Assembly (NCBI GenBank): GCA_036271375.1
Contig: DATBAT010000273.1
Coordinates: 1-25,224, forward strand
DNA from: DATBAT01 sp036271375
Lineage (GTDB): Bacteria > Acidobacteriota > Terriglobia > Terriglobales > Acidobacteriaceae
Length of the DNA stretch: 25,224 nt
Direction: 5' to 3'
In this document: piece after piece, positions 7,500 to 15,014 of the stretch
How the letters are laid out: each line of letters begins with the position of its first letter
Numbering within the stretch: position 1 is the stretch's first letter
The notes under the pieces: generated by a model
Seen by the model: the letters and a program-made list of their open reading frames with translations, nothing else
The model's database searches: none
What the model was told of the DNA's origin: nothing
Made by a program: the position numbers and the translations under genes

Positions 7500-7823
7500 A
7501 TGCAGAGATTCGGAATGACCATTGGGCTTAAGCCCGACAAAGAAGCCGCCTACAAGCAGTATCACGCCGCAGTTTGGCCCGAAGTTTTGAAGAAGATAAC
7601 CGAGTGCAACATCAAGAATTACTCCATCTTCTTCAAGGACGGAGTGCTCTTCAGCTACTTCGAATATCACGGGAACAACGTCGAGGCGGACTGGGCGAAG
7701 ATGGCTGCCGATCCAAAAACTCAGGAATGGTGGGCGGTGATGATGCCCATGCAGCAACCCCTGCTGTCCCGCAAGGCGGGTGAGTGGTGGGCGACCATGG
7801 AGGAGGTTTTTCACATGGAATGA
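7500..7823 (+). CDS. rhaM-like: L-rhamnose/L-fucose mutarotase (RhaM/DUF718 family)
   Basis: The 107-aa protein aligns over its whole length with E. coli RhaM (104 aa): 'QRFGMTIGLKPDKEAAYKQYH' matches the N-terminal strand and helix, and His22 falls at the same number as the RhaM active-site histidine. It is followed by 'WPEVLKKI', 'IKNYSIFFKDG', 'LFSYFEY', 'WWAVMMPMQQP' and the closing 'MEEVFHME'. It interconverts the alpha and beta anomers of a 6-deoxy-L-sugar in the cytoplasm, feeding the dehydrogenase. I chose the ATG at 7500 because it matches the family N-terminus. A TTG at 7494, only 4-5 nt from the GGAAGAGGG ribosome site, is a real alternative and adds two residues. It precedes the fucosidase by 128 nt on the same strand. 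Confidence 0.88.
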   Translation: MQRFGMTIGLKPDKEAAYKQYHAAVWPEVLKKITECNIKNYSIFFKDGVLFSYFEYHGNNVEADWAKMAADPKTQEWWAVMMPMQQPLLSRKAGEWWATMEEVFHME

Positions 7824-7831
7824 GCGCTTGA
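7821..7831. promoter_or_regulatory. GC-centred palindrome overlapping the mutarotase stop codon
   Basis: TGAGCGCTTGA is an imperfect palindrome centred on AGCGCT (7823-7828) at the end of the mutarotase gene. It resembles the sequence at about 7390-7399 and the perfect palindrome at the fucosidase start. GC-centred palindromes of this type are common operators of LacI-family regulators. AGCGCT is only six bases long and occurs elsewhere by chance in this GC-rich window, so the assignment is tentative. Confidence 0.25.
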
Positions 7832-7951
7832 AAGCTAACCCGAATTTCTACCGCCAATCTTATTCCCAAGCTGCATCTGCAACTCACACAAGCCCCCGTC
7901 CTGGAAAATCGTCTTGACAAGAGCTAACCGTCACTTTATGTTGCCGATGGC

Positions 7952-7963
7952 ATGAGCGCTCAT
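7952..7963. promoter_or_regulatory. Perfect 12-bp palindrome at the fucosidase start codon
   Basis: ATGAGCGCTCAT is a perfect palindrome whose first three bases are the fucosidase start codon. A repressor bound here would block transcription or translation initiation. It is the best of three AGCGCT-centred sites around the mutarotase and fucosidase genes (others at about 7390-7399 and 7821-7831). No regulator gene is nearby, so the link to a LacI-type protein is inference. Confidence 0.35.
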
Positions 7964-9307
7964 AATCTAGAACGACGTGATTTCATCAAGCTGGCTTTGG
8001 CGGCTTCCACCCTCCCTTTAATGCCCAGGTTCAGCTTCGCCGGTCTGGAAGATGACCGCACCGCCGCCTACCGCAACGCCAAGTTCGGCATGTTCATCCA
8101 TTGGGGACCCTATTCACTCGCCAGCGTGGAGGCGTCATGGCCGATTATGGAGCCCAAATCGTGGGGAATTTCCGAAGCCGATTACCGTGAACTCCCCAAG
8201 AGGTTCAACCCCACCAAGTTTGATCCCGATGCATTCGTCGACCTGGCGCGAGCCGCCGGCCAGAAATACATGGTGTTCACCACCAAGCACCACGACGGCT
8301 TTTGCATGTTCGACACTTCGTATACCGACTACAAAATCACCAACACTCCGTACGGCAAAGACATCGTCGCGCAACTCTCGCAAGCCTGCAAAAAGCGTGA
8401 CATGCCACTCGGTTTTTATTACTCGCCGCCCGACATGCATCATCCGGCCTTCCGCGATACTTCGAAGCTCTCGAAAGACACCTGGAACGGCCAGCCAGAG
8501 CGTCCCGACTGGCCGCTCTATCTCGACTACATGCAATTGCAGTTGACTGAACTTCTTACCAAATATGGCCCGGTGGTTTTGATCTGGTTCGACGGGCTAC
8601 ATCATCAGGAAAAATACGGCGGCATTCGCTTTATCAAGCTGATTCGTGACCTGCAACCAGCCACGCTGGTGAACGATCGCATCGGAGTACCCGGCGACTA
8701 TCAGACTCCCGAGCAATTCATCCCCACGGGAATTCCCACGAAGGGAGTGCATTTCAACGCGGTCGATACCAGCATCCAGGAAAAATTGCAGTCAGCAGTT
8801 CCCAGGCCCGAGGATTTTCAGCTCTGGGAAACGTGCATGACCATCAACAATACCTGGGCGTACAACGCCCACGACCACGAATTCAAGTCTTCACAATCCC
8901 TGATTCGCGGATTGGTAGAGGTAGCAAGCCGTGGCGGAAACTTTCTGCTCAACGTCGGCCCTCAACCGGACGGAGTGATCCAGCCAGAGTTTCAAGAACG
9001 GCTGCATGCCATTGGGGACTGGCTGCGGGTCAATGGCGATTCGATCTACGGGACAACGTATGGGCCTGTCCAGGGGATGACGGGAGCGCGCACAACCGCA
9101 AAAGACAACAAAATATTCGTTCACATTTTTGAATGGCCCGGCTCCAGCCTGAGTGTTCCTGGCGTGGAAGCAAAGATCCTGGACGCTCGACTTCTATCCA
9201 CAGGCCAGCCAGTAAAATTCCGCCAGACCGAAGGAAAATTACAACTCGATCTGCCAGGGCAGGCGCCGGATCCCAACGTGAGCGTAATTGCGCTAACTGG
9301 TTTGTAG
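7952..9307 (+). CDS. Tat-exported GH29 alpha-L-fucosidase
   Basis: The 451-aa protein opens with a twin-arginine signal, ERRDFIKLALAAS (Arg8-Arg9), and a hydrophobic stretch ending near 'FSFAG', so it is exported folded to the periplasm or beyond. The catalytic domain shows GH29 hallmarks: 'FGMFIHWGPYS', 'YMVFTTKHHDGFCMFDT', 'GFYYSPPD', 'LIWFDG' with Asp214 as the expected nucleophile, 'VNDRIGVPGDYQTPEQ', 'WETCMTINNTWAYN', and 'LNVGPQPDG'. A short beta-rich C-terminal domain follows, as in family members. It removes alpha-L-fucose from glycans or oligosaccharides and supplies the sugar that the neighbouring pathway consumes. No clear ribosome site precedes the ATG, and the first codons lie in a palindrome. 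GH29 members with narrower linkage specificity are possible. Confidence 0.93.
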   Translation: MSAHNLERRDFIKLALAASTLPLMPRFSFAGLEDDRTAAYRNAKFGMFIHWGPYSLASVEASWPIMEPKSWGISEADYRELPKRFNPTKFDPDAFVDLARAAGQKYMVFTTKHHDGFCMFDTSYTDYKITNTPYGKDIVAQLSQACKKRDMPLGFYYSPPDMHHPAFRDTSKLSKDTWNGQPERPDWPLYLDYMQLQLTELLTKYGPVVLIWFDGLHHQEKYGGIRFIKLIRDLQPATLVNDRIGVPGDYQTPEQFIPTGIPTKGVHFNAVDTSIQEKLQSAVPRPEDFQLWETCMTINNTWAYNAHDHEFKSSQSLIRGLVEVASRGGNFLLNVGPQPDGVIQPEFQERLHAIGDWLRVNGDSIYGTTYGPVQGMTGARTTAKDNKIFVHIFEWPGSSLSVPGVEAKILDARLLSTGQPVKFRQTEGKLQLDLPGQAPDPNVSVIALTGL

Positions 9308-9329
9308 TGACCAGGATCAATCTCTGAGA

Positions 9330-9354
9330 CGAGGGCTCACCCTCGGGCTATAAT
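9330..9354 (+). promoter_or_regulatory. Tight hairpin abutting a TATAAT box upstream of the propeller/metallohydrolase gene
   Basis: CGAGGG-CTCA-CCCTCG (9330-9345) forms a perfect 6-bp stem with a 4-nt loop in the gap after the fucosidase. It has no T-tract, so it is a poor terminator by itself. Three bases later TATAAT (9349-9354) is a perfect -10 box sited 24 nt before the next start codon; no convincing -35 is visible. The hairpin could end fucosidase transcription, be an operator, or be a dispersed intergenic repeat. Confidence 0.3.
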
Positions 9355-9378
9355 CCGCTCTTGCAAGGCGGGGACCTG

Positions 9379-11910
9379 ATGCATAAGCGGCGTACGTTTT
9401 ATCTTCTTTTAGCGGTTCTTCTTTTCGGCTCATCTCTTTTTGCGCAGCAGCGCGAAGCGGTCCTCAAACAGATCGATCATCCGCATCCTTACTACTTCCG
9501 GGAAATGTATCTCCCGCAACTGACGACCGGACCGAGTGCGGTGGCGTGGTCGCCGGATTCGAAGTCAGCGGTCTATTCGATGGGCGGCTCGCTATGGAGG
9601 CAGAAGGTAGATTCGACCGTTGCGGAGCAGCTTACGTCTGGCCCCGGTTACGACTACCAGCCTGATTGGTCGCACGACGGTCGTTGGATTGTCTACGCGA
9701 AATACGCCAATGATGCGGTGGAATTGTGGACACTCGACACGACCAGCGGCCAAACGCGTCAACTAACCAATGCCGGTGCGGTGAACGTCGAGCCGCGATT
9801 CTCGCCCGATGGAAAACGGGTCGCTTTCGTCTCGACTTCCTACCATGGCCGTTTTCATATCTTCACGGCTGCGTTCGTCACCGGCGAACTTAAAGACGCC
9901 GAGCGAATGACCGGGGAGAATCGCAGTCCGCTTCCGCGCTATTACTACAGCCCTTTCGATCACGAGATCAGCCCGGCTTGGTCGCCCGACGGCAGCGAGA
10001 TTCTTTTCGTTTCTAATCGCGGACACATTTATGGCACGGGTGGGTTCTGGCGAATGAAGGCGGTGCCCGGTGCCGAGGCCCGCGAAATTCACTACGAGGA
10101 GACGAACTGGAAAGCGCGTCCCGAATTTTCTCCGGATGGGAAGAGAATTGTGTACGCCTCTTATCTCGGCCAGCCCTGGCATCAGTTATGGACCATGCCG
10201 GCGCAAGGTGGCGATCCATTCCCGCTGTCTTATGGGGACTTCGACAATATCAATCCAAGATGGTCGCCGGATGGCAGGAGCATCGCGTTTATTTCGAATC
10301 GCAGTGGCAATACCTCGCTGTGGATTCAGGAGATTCCCGGCGGTGCGCAACGCGAAGTGATCGCCAAAGAGCGGCGCTACCTCAAGCCGATGGCAAAGTT
10401 ATCTATCACCGTGCTCGATGCTTCTGGCAAGCCCACGGCAGCCAGGGTTTTCGTAACGGGAGAAGATGGCCGCGCCTACGCTCCCGACGACGCATGGATG
10501 CACGCCGACGATAATTTTGTTCGCAGCGAGCGCCCGTTCGAAGCGCACTACTTTCACACCACGGGCCGGGCGGAGTTGACCGTTCCAGTTGGAAACGTGG
10601 ACGTCGAGGTGATAAAGGGCTTCGAATTTGAATTTGCGAAGCGGAGCGTAAACGCGTCTGCCGGACAGACTGCGACGGTGACCATCAAATTAAGGCCCTT
10701 GAAGCTTCCCTCTGATGCGGCCTTCCACTGGGTAAGCGGCGATGTGCACGTCCACATGAACTATGGGGGCGCGTACCGCAACACTCCGAAGCATTTGGTG
10801 ATGCAAGCGTCGGCGGAAAATTTGTCGATCATCGAAAACCTGGTCGTCAATAAAGAACAGCGTATTCCAGACATCAATTACTTCAGCAGCAAACCAGATC
10901 CGGCATCGACGGCCAGCAATCTGTTGGTGCATGGCCAGGAATTTCACACCAGCTATTGGGGGCACCTGGGCTTGCTGCATCTCACTAAGAATTTTCTGAT
11001 TCCCGACTATGTCGGATACGTCAATACCAGCGCTGCCAGCCTGTTTCCGAGCAATGCGAATGTTGCCGACATGGCGCACGCGCAGGACGCTTTGGTGGGA
11101 TATGTACATCCCTTCGACGCGCCTGCGCCCGATCCTGAGAAAGATGAGTCGCTGACCAATGAACTGCCGGTCGATGTGGCGCTGGGCAAAGTGGACTACA
11201 TCGAGGCATTGGGATTCGCCGATCACAAAGCAACCTACGCGGTGTGGTACCGGCTGTTGAATTGCGGGTTTCATTTGCCCGCCGCCGCCGGAACGGACGC
11301 CATGGCCAACTACGCCTCGTTGCGCGGCCCGGTTGGGCTGAATCGGGTTTACGCGAAAGTGCCGGTCGGCCCGTTAAAGATCGAGCCGTGGCTGCAAGCG
11401 ATAAAAAGTGGAAAGACATTTGCCACCAACGGGCCACTGCTGGGATTCAGGTTATCCGGAAAAGAAATTGGCAGTGAAGTCGACTTGCCCGCAGGCGGAG
11501 GAAAATTAAATTACAACGCATGGATGCGATCGATTGTTCCAATAGATCATTTGCAAATCATCTGCAACGGCAAAGTCGCGCGCGATTTGGAATTGCCGTC
11601 CGATCGTAATTCTTTGGACGCAGAAGGCGAAATTACCCTCTCGCAAAGCGGTTGGTGCTTGTTGCGCGCGTGGAGCGAGAAGGCTGAGCATCCGGTGCTC
11701 GATCAATTTCCATATGCGACCACGAGTCCGATTTATGTGAGCGTCGCGGGGTCGCCGATAAAGTCGCCCGACGATGGAGCCTATTTCGTGGCCTGGATCG
11801 ACCGGCTCATTGAGGCGGCGAAAGCCCACAAGGATTGGAACACCGACAGCGAAAAAGCAACCGTATTAAGTCAGCTTCAACAGGCGCGTGCAGTGTATGC
11901 AAGGCAATGA
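9379..11910 (+). CDS. Secreted TolB-like beta-propeller fused to a PHP-like (CehA/McbA-type) metallohydrolase domain
   Basis: Starting at the ATG at 9379 (GGGGA ribosome site 4 nt upstream) gives 843 aa with a clean Sec signal peptide, MHKRRTFYLLLAVLLFGSS...FAQ. Residues about 45-330 hold six WD/PD40-type strands of the form W/FSPDGxxIxFxS, a TolB-like propeller. A beta-rich segment with a carboxypeptidase-regulatory-like look follows (about 335-440). The last third begins 'SGDVHVHMNYGG' with Asp455, His457 and His459, then 'IIENL', 'GYVHPFD' and 'AAGTDAMANY': a metal-binding pattern of PHP/CehA-McbA hydrolases. The protein is probably periplasmic or surface-exposed and hydrolytic. The substrate is unknown. 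A TTG six codons upstream (9361) is a less likely start. Confidence 0.8.
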   Translation: MHKRRTFYLLLAVLLFGSSLFAQQREAVLKQIDHPHPYYFREMYLPQLTTGPSAVAWSPDSKSAVYSMGGSLWRQKVDSTVAEQLTSGPGYDYQPDWSHDGRWIVYAKYANDAVELWTLDTTSGQTRQLTNAGAVNVEPRFSPDGKRVAFVSTSYHGRFHIFTAAFVTGELKDAERMTGENRSPLPRYYYSPFDHEISPAWSPDGSEILFVSNRGHIYGTGGFWRMKAVPGAEAREIHYEETNWKARPEFSPDGKRIVYASYLGQPWHQLWTMPAQGGDPFPLSYGDFDNINPRWSPDGRSIAFISNRSGNTSLWIQEIPGGAQREVIAKERRYLKPMAKLSITVLDASGKPTAARVFVTGEDGRAYAPDDAWMHADDNFVRSERPFEAHYFHTTGRAELTVPVGNVDVEVIKGFEFEFAKRSVNASAGQTATVTIKLRPLKLPSDAAFHWVSGDVHVHMNYGGAYRNTPKHLVMQASAENLSIIENLVVNKEQRIPDINYFSSKPDPASTASNLLVHGQEFHTSYWGHLGLLHLTKNFLIPDYVGYVNTSAASLFPSNANVADMAHAQDALVGYVHPFDAPAPDPEKDESLTNELPVDVALGKVDYIEALGFADHKATYAVWYRLLNCGFHLPAAAGTDAMANYASLRGPVGLNRVYAKVPVGPLKIEPWLQAIKSGKTFATNGPLLGFRLSGKEIGSEVDLPAGGGKLNYNAWMRSIVPIDHLQIICNGKVARDLELPSDRNSLDAEGEITLSQSGWCLLRAWSEKAEHPVLDQFPYATTSPIYVSVAGSPIKSPDDGAYFVAWIDRLIEAAKAHKDWNTDSEKATVLSQLQQARAVYARQ

Positions 11911-11933
11911 ATTGAAAGCGCACTGAGCGCTGC

Positions 11934-14591
11934 CTACTGCTCACGCAGCAATATCAACGGATCAACTGACAATGCGCGCTGCGCTGGAATCCATGTGGCC
12001 ACCAGGCCCAGCAGCAGCATTGCTAGAACGACTCCGCCCAGCACAAGCGGATCGCGCGGCGTCGCCTGATAAACGATGAATGCCAACACCCGTGCTGCTA
12101 GAATTCCCGCTAGCAAGCCTGCAATGGAGCCGAAGGCAAGCAGCTTGAAAGCGCGTCCCAAAGCGGCTTGTAGCACTTCCCTGCGTTGCGCGCCGAGGGC
12201 CATGCGGATTCCCAACTCGCGGAGACGTTTGCTTACCGAGTAGGCGGCCATGCCAAAAATGCCGGTGACGGACAGCATGGCGCCCATAAGACCGAGCACA
12301 CCCAATGCTGCGGTAGCGACATGCGCGGGAAATAACACTAAATCCATCGAATCGTTCCAGGTTTGAATGGTCGATGGCAGGCCAGCATCGAGATAGAGCA
12401 ATTTGCTTTTGATCGCTGCCGACAGGTGTTGCGGATCGCCATTCGAGCGCACCACCAGCCAGCTATCGTTCGATGGCGATTGCAGAATAGGAACGAACAT
12501 AGCCAGTTGCGGGTCCTCATTGAGGTTCCCGTATTTTCCATCAGGGACGATTCCGACGACTTCCACCCGGGTTCCATCGCGCAGTTTGAAGTAGCGTCCC
12601 ACGGCGTCACTCACTGAGCCAAAAATTCTGCGGGCGAATTCCTGGTTAATCACCGCTACGCGAGGCGCATCCTTTTCGTCATGCCAGGTGATGTTTCTAC
12701 CGGAGAGTAAGGGTGTGTTCGCCGAACTTAGATAGCCGGGGGAGACGCTCATCGCCATCGCCGTGGCTAATGAATTTGCCGGTCTGAAATCGGTTGTCGT
12801 CTCCGTGAAAACGGGATTGGGGCGAGCGTCTGAATTCGCCAGAGGGGGCTGGTCGACCAGACCGACCGCCTGAACTCCAGGAATCGTTCCCATGGCGTCG
12901 ATCATTCGCTTTTGCATCGCCGGCACCGCATCGGCGCGGTAGCCCGCCATATTCAGATCGGTATTCACCAACATGGCGTTGCGCGGCTCGAAACCGAGAT
13001 TGCTGCGCATCGAGCGCAGCAAACCGCGCACCGCAACCAAAGATGACGTGACCAGCACGGCACAGATGGCAATCTGCACTACCACCAGCAAGTCGCGCCC
13101 GGTAACGCGCCGTCCGTGCGTGCCCCGCGATCCGGACTTAACTACCTCGTAGGGATCAGTGCGCAGCACCTGCTTGACCGGTATCGAACCGAAGACAAAT
13201 CCACTCGCCACCGCCAGCAGGAATGCGACTCCATAGACGTTTGCATCCGGGCTCACCGGGACGTTGATGGGAAACTGGGGAAACGGCTGCCAGTTCCTCA
13301 GCCAGCCCATCAGTACAATGCTGCCCCATAATCCGATCGCCCCTCCAGCCAGTGAAACCAGAACGGCTTCGGTGAACAGTTGCCGCATGATGCGGCGACG
13401 GCTGGCTCCCAGCGCAAGTCGCAACGCTACTTCCTGTGAGTGATCAGCGGCGCGAGCGGCAAACAGGCTGCCCAGATTGGCGCACGCGGCCAGTAAAATT
13501 AGTCCCGCCAACACCATCAACGCGGTCAAAAATGCCCTTACTGGGCGGCCCAGATAATTGCCATAGAGACCGGGACGCGCCAAGGCATACGTCGCGGGCC
13601 TATGTTCCTTGGGATAAGTTTTTTCCAGGTCGGCGTAGACCGAATTAAAGTCTGCCGCCGCCTGCTCGGGAGTGACTCCCGGCTTCAGGTGTCCCAACGT
13701 CATGAATATCCAACGGGTACCACGCGCGTTCAGGACGCTTGTGCCTTCGATTTGCTCCTGATTGACCATGGGCAAGAAGAAATCAGGCGAAAAAAACATG
13801 ATGGATCCGTGAAAGCCATCCGGCGCCACGCCCAGAATAGTGAAGGGATGTTTATTGACCTGCACTACGCGTCCAACCACACCAGGGTCGTCCTGAAAGC
13901 GGCTGTGCCAGTACGCCCGCGACAGTACGATGTAGGGAGCGCTATTGGGGCCATGCTCGTCGGAACCGTGGAAGAACCTGCCAAGATGCGGCTGAATGCC
14001 CAGAACGTCGAAGTAATTTCCGGTCACGACAAATAGCCACGCGCGCGAGGGACTTCCGCCGGCATCGAGCCCTGCCGTCAGAATGTTAAAGCCCGCGAGG
14101 TCTTCAAAGCTGCGCGTACGGTCGCGCAGATCCAGATAGTCGGGATAGGACTGCGCCGCGGAATTGTCGTTCACGCGATGAATGGAGTAAAGACTTTCGC
14201 TGTGCGGCAGATCGAGCGGGCGCAGGATCAGGGCATTCAATGCCGCAAACACCACGGCGTTGGCCCCGATAGCTAAAGCAAGCGTCATAACGGCGATGAC
14301 AGTAAAACCGGGAGACTTCCGCAATACCCGAACACTGAAGCGTACGTCCTGCACCAGCGTCTCTATGAAATTCCCGCCCATCGCTTCGTTGCATTCCTCT
14401 TTGACACGCTCCTGGCCCCCGAATTCGATGCGAGCACGACGCTCGGCCTCGGAACGTTGCAGACCGGCTCTTTCGAGGTCATCCACTCGGAGTTGTATAT
14501 GCGAGCGAAGCTCCTCATTCATATCATCCGCAAACTCAGAACGGTGAAAGAACTTGCCAGAGAGAGATCGTAGGTAGGCCATGAGTGTCAT
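11934..14591 (-). CDS. ADOP-type duplicated orphan permease (FtsX/MacB family)
   Basis: With the start at 14591 the protein has 885 aa. An N-terminal cytoplasmic segment of about 80 residues ('EFADDMNEELRSHIQLRVDDLERAGL...RARIEFGG') precedes two MacB_PCD/FtsX modules with about eight membrane segments in total. The first membrane helix is 'TVIAVMTLALAIGANAVVFAALNALIL'; a large extracytoplasmic domain follows. Conserved loops 'EVALRLALGASRRRIMRQL' and 'ELGIRMALGAQRREVLQAALG' occur once per module, and the end 'PAQRALSVDPLILLREQ' is canonical. No ATPase is adjacent, as is usual for this family, abundant in Acidobacteriota. Export or lipoprotein-release-type function is presumed; the cargo is unknown. 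The start was chosen because ATGA overlaps the PadR stop and a GGAGG lies 4 nt upstream. Confidence 0.93.
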   Translation of the reverse strand: MTLMAYLRSLSGKFFHRSEFADDMNEELRSHIQLRVDDLERAGLQRSEAERRARIEFGGQERVKEECNEAMGGNFIETLVQDVRFSVRVLRKSPGFTVIAVMTLALAIGANAVVFAALNALILRPLDLPHSESLYSIHRVNDNSAAQSYPDYLDLRDRTRSFEDLAGFNILTAGLDAGGSPSRAWLFVVTGNYFDVLGIQPHLGRFFHGSDEHGPNSAPYIVLSRAYWHSRFQDDPGVVGRVVQVNKHPFTILGVAPDGFHGSIMFFSPDFFLPMVNQEQIEGTSVLNARGTRWIFMTLGHLKPGVTPEQAAADFNSVYADLEKTYPKEHRPATYALARPGLYGNYLGRPVRAFLTALMVLAGLILLAACANLGSLFAARAADHSQEVALRLALGASRRRIMRQLFTEAVLVSLAGGAIGLWGSIVLMGWLRNWQPFPQFPINVPVSPDANVYGVAFLLAVASGFVFGSIPVKQVLRTDPYEVVKSGSRGTHGRRVTGRDLLVVVQIAICAVLVTSSLVAVRGLLRSMRSNLGFEPRNAMLVNTDLNMAGYRADAVPAMQKRMIDAMGTIPGVQAVGLVDQPPLANSDARPNPVFTETTTDFRPANSLATAMAMSVSPGYLSSANTPLLSGRNITWHDEKDAPRVAVINQEFARRIFGSVSDAVGRYFKLRDGTRVEVVGIVPDGKYGNLNEDPQLAMFVPILQSPSNDSWLVVRSNGDPQHLSAAIKSKLLYLDAGLPSTIQTWNDSMDLVLFPAHVATAALGVLGLMGAMLSVTGIFGMAAYSVSKRLRELGIRMALGAQRREVLQAALGRAFKLLAFGSIAGLLAGILAARVLAFIVYQATPRDPLVLGGVVLAMLLLGLVATWIPAQRALSVDPLILLREQ

Positions 14592-14929
14592 ACTTCCTCC
14601 GGTTGAGCGGCGATGGCGGAAGCCATGGCCGCGACCAGGCGATTCCATCCATCAGTTTCTTCGCGCAGACGCTTGCGCCCGGCCGCCGTCAGTTCGTAGA
14701 ACTTGGCGCGGCGATTGTTCTCTGAAGTGCCCCAACTGGCTTTCAGCAGTCCCTGCCGAACAAGGCGAAACAATGCGGGATAGAGCGCTCCCTGTTCGAT
14801 AAGCAATGCTTTCCCGGAGATCTGCCCAATGCGGAGAAGAACGCCGTAACCGTGGAGGGGACCGAGCGAGACGGCCTTGAGGATTAGGAGATCGAGAGTT
14901 CCGGGAAGGAGTTGGGCCTGGTCGGTCAT
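14588..14929 (-). CDS. PadR-family transcriptional repressor
   Basis: The 113-aa protein is a winged-helix regulator of the PadR family: 'LLPGTLDLLILKAVSLGPLHGYGVLLRI' (helices 1-2), 'LIEQGALYPALFRLVRQGLLKASWG' (recognition helix and wing), and 'NRRAKFYELTAAGRKRL' followed by a short C-terminal dimerisation helix. 'QGALYPAL.RL..QG' and 'YELTxxGR' are diagnostic. It overlaps the ADOP permease gene by 4 nt (ATGA), so both come from one transcript, the usual acidobacterial PadR-ADOP arrangement. Repeated TCTCCT/AGGAGA half-sites in its own promoter suggest autoregulation. The inducing ligand is unknown. Confidence 0.95.
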   Translation of the reverse strand: MTDQAQLLPGTLDLLILKAVSLGPLHGYGVLLRIGQISGKALLIEQGALYPALFRLVRQGLLKASWGTSENNRRAKFYELTAAGRKRLREETDGWNRLVAAMASAIAAQPEEV

Positions 14930-14931
14930 GC

Positions 14932-14988
14932 ACTCTCCTAAGACGATCAGGAGATTAGCGCGACTCTCCTAAGCTGTCAAGGGGAGAG
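14932..14988 (-). promoter_or_regulatory. PadR-ADOP promoter with repeated operator-like half-sites
   Basis: On the minus strand TTGACA (14975-14980), a 17-nt spacer and TAATCT (14952-14957) form a near-consensus sigma70-type promoter 23 nt before the PadR ATG. An exact 11-base repeat, CTTAGGAGAGT on the minus strand, occurs at 14963-14973 inside the -35/-10 spacer and at 14932-14942 over the ribosome site, 31 bp apart, about three helical turns. An inverted AGGAGA (14949-14954, plus strand) sits between them, and GGAGAG lies at 14983-14988. The alternating TCTCCT/AGGAGA half-sites spaced 15-16 bp look like a PadR autoregulatory operator. The proximal copy doubles as the Shine-Dalgarno. Confidence 0.7.
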
Positions 14989-15014
14989 TACGATCCATCT
15001 GTAGTGGTCGATTC

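Noticed and set aside
10690..11274. Long minus-strand open frame of 194 codons opposite the metallohydrolase domain.
   Set aside because: It is antisense to clearly conserved coding sequence, has no recognisable motif and no ribosome site; a shadow frame of a GC-rich gene. The same applies to other long antisense frames, for example 15465-16085 and 18322-18933.
11917..11931. AGCGC-ACTGA-GCGCT hairpin between the convergent propeller and ADOP genes, as a bidirectional terminator.
   Set aside because: The stem is only 5 bp and there is no T-tract on either strand; too weak to list as a terminator.
14588..14648. ADOP permease reading frame extended 19 codons upstream of 14591.
   Set aside because: The extension lies inside the PadR gene and encodes a Gly/Arg-rich stretch. 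The ATG at 14591 overlaps the PadR stop as ATGA and has GGAGG just upstream, so it is the better start.
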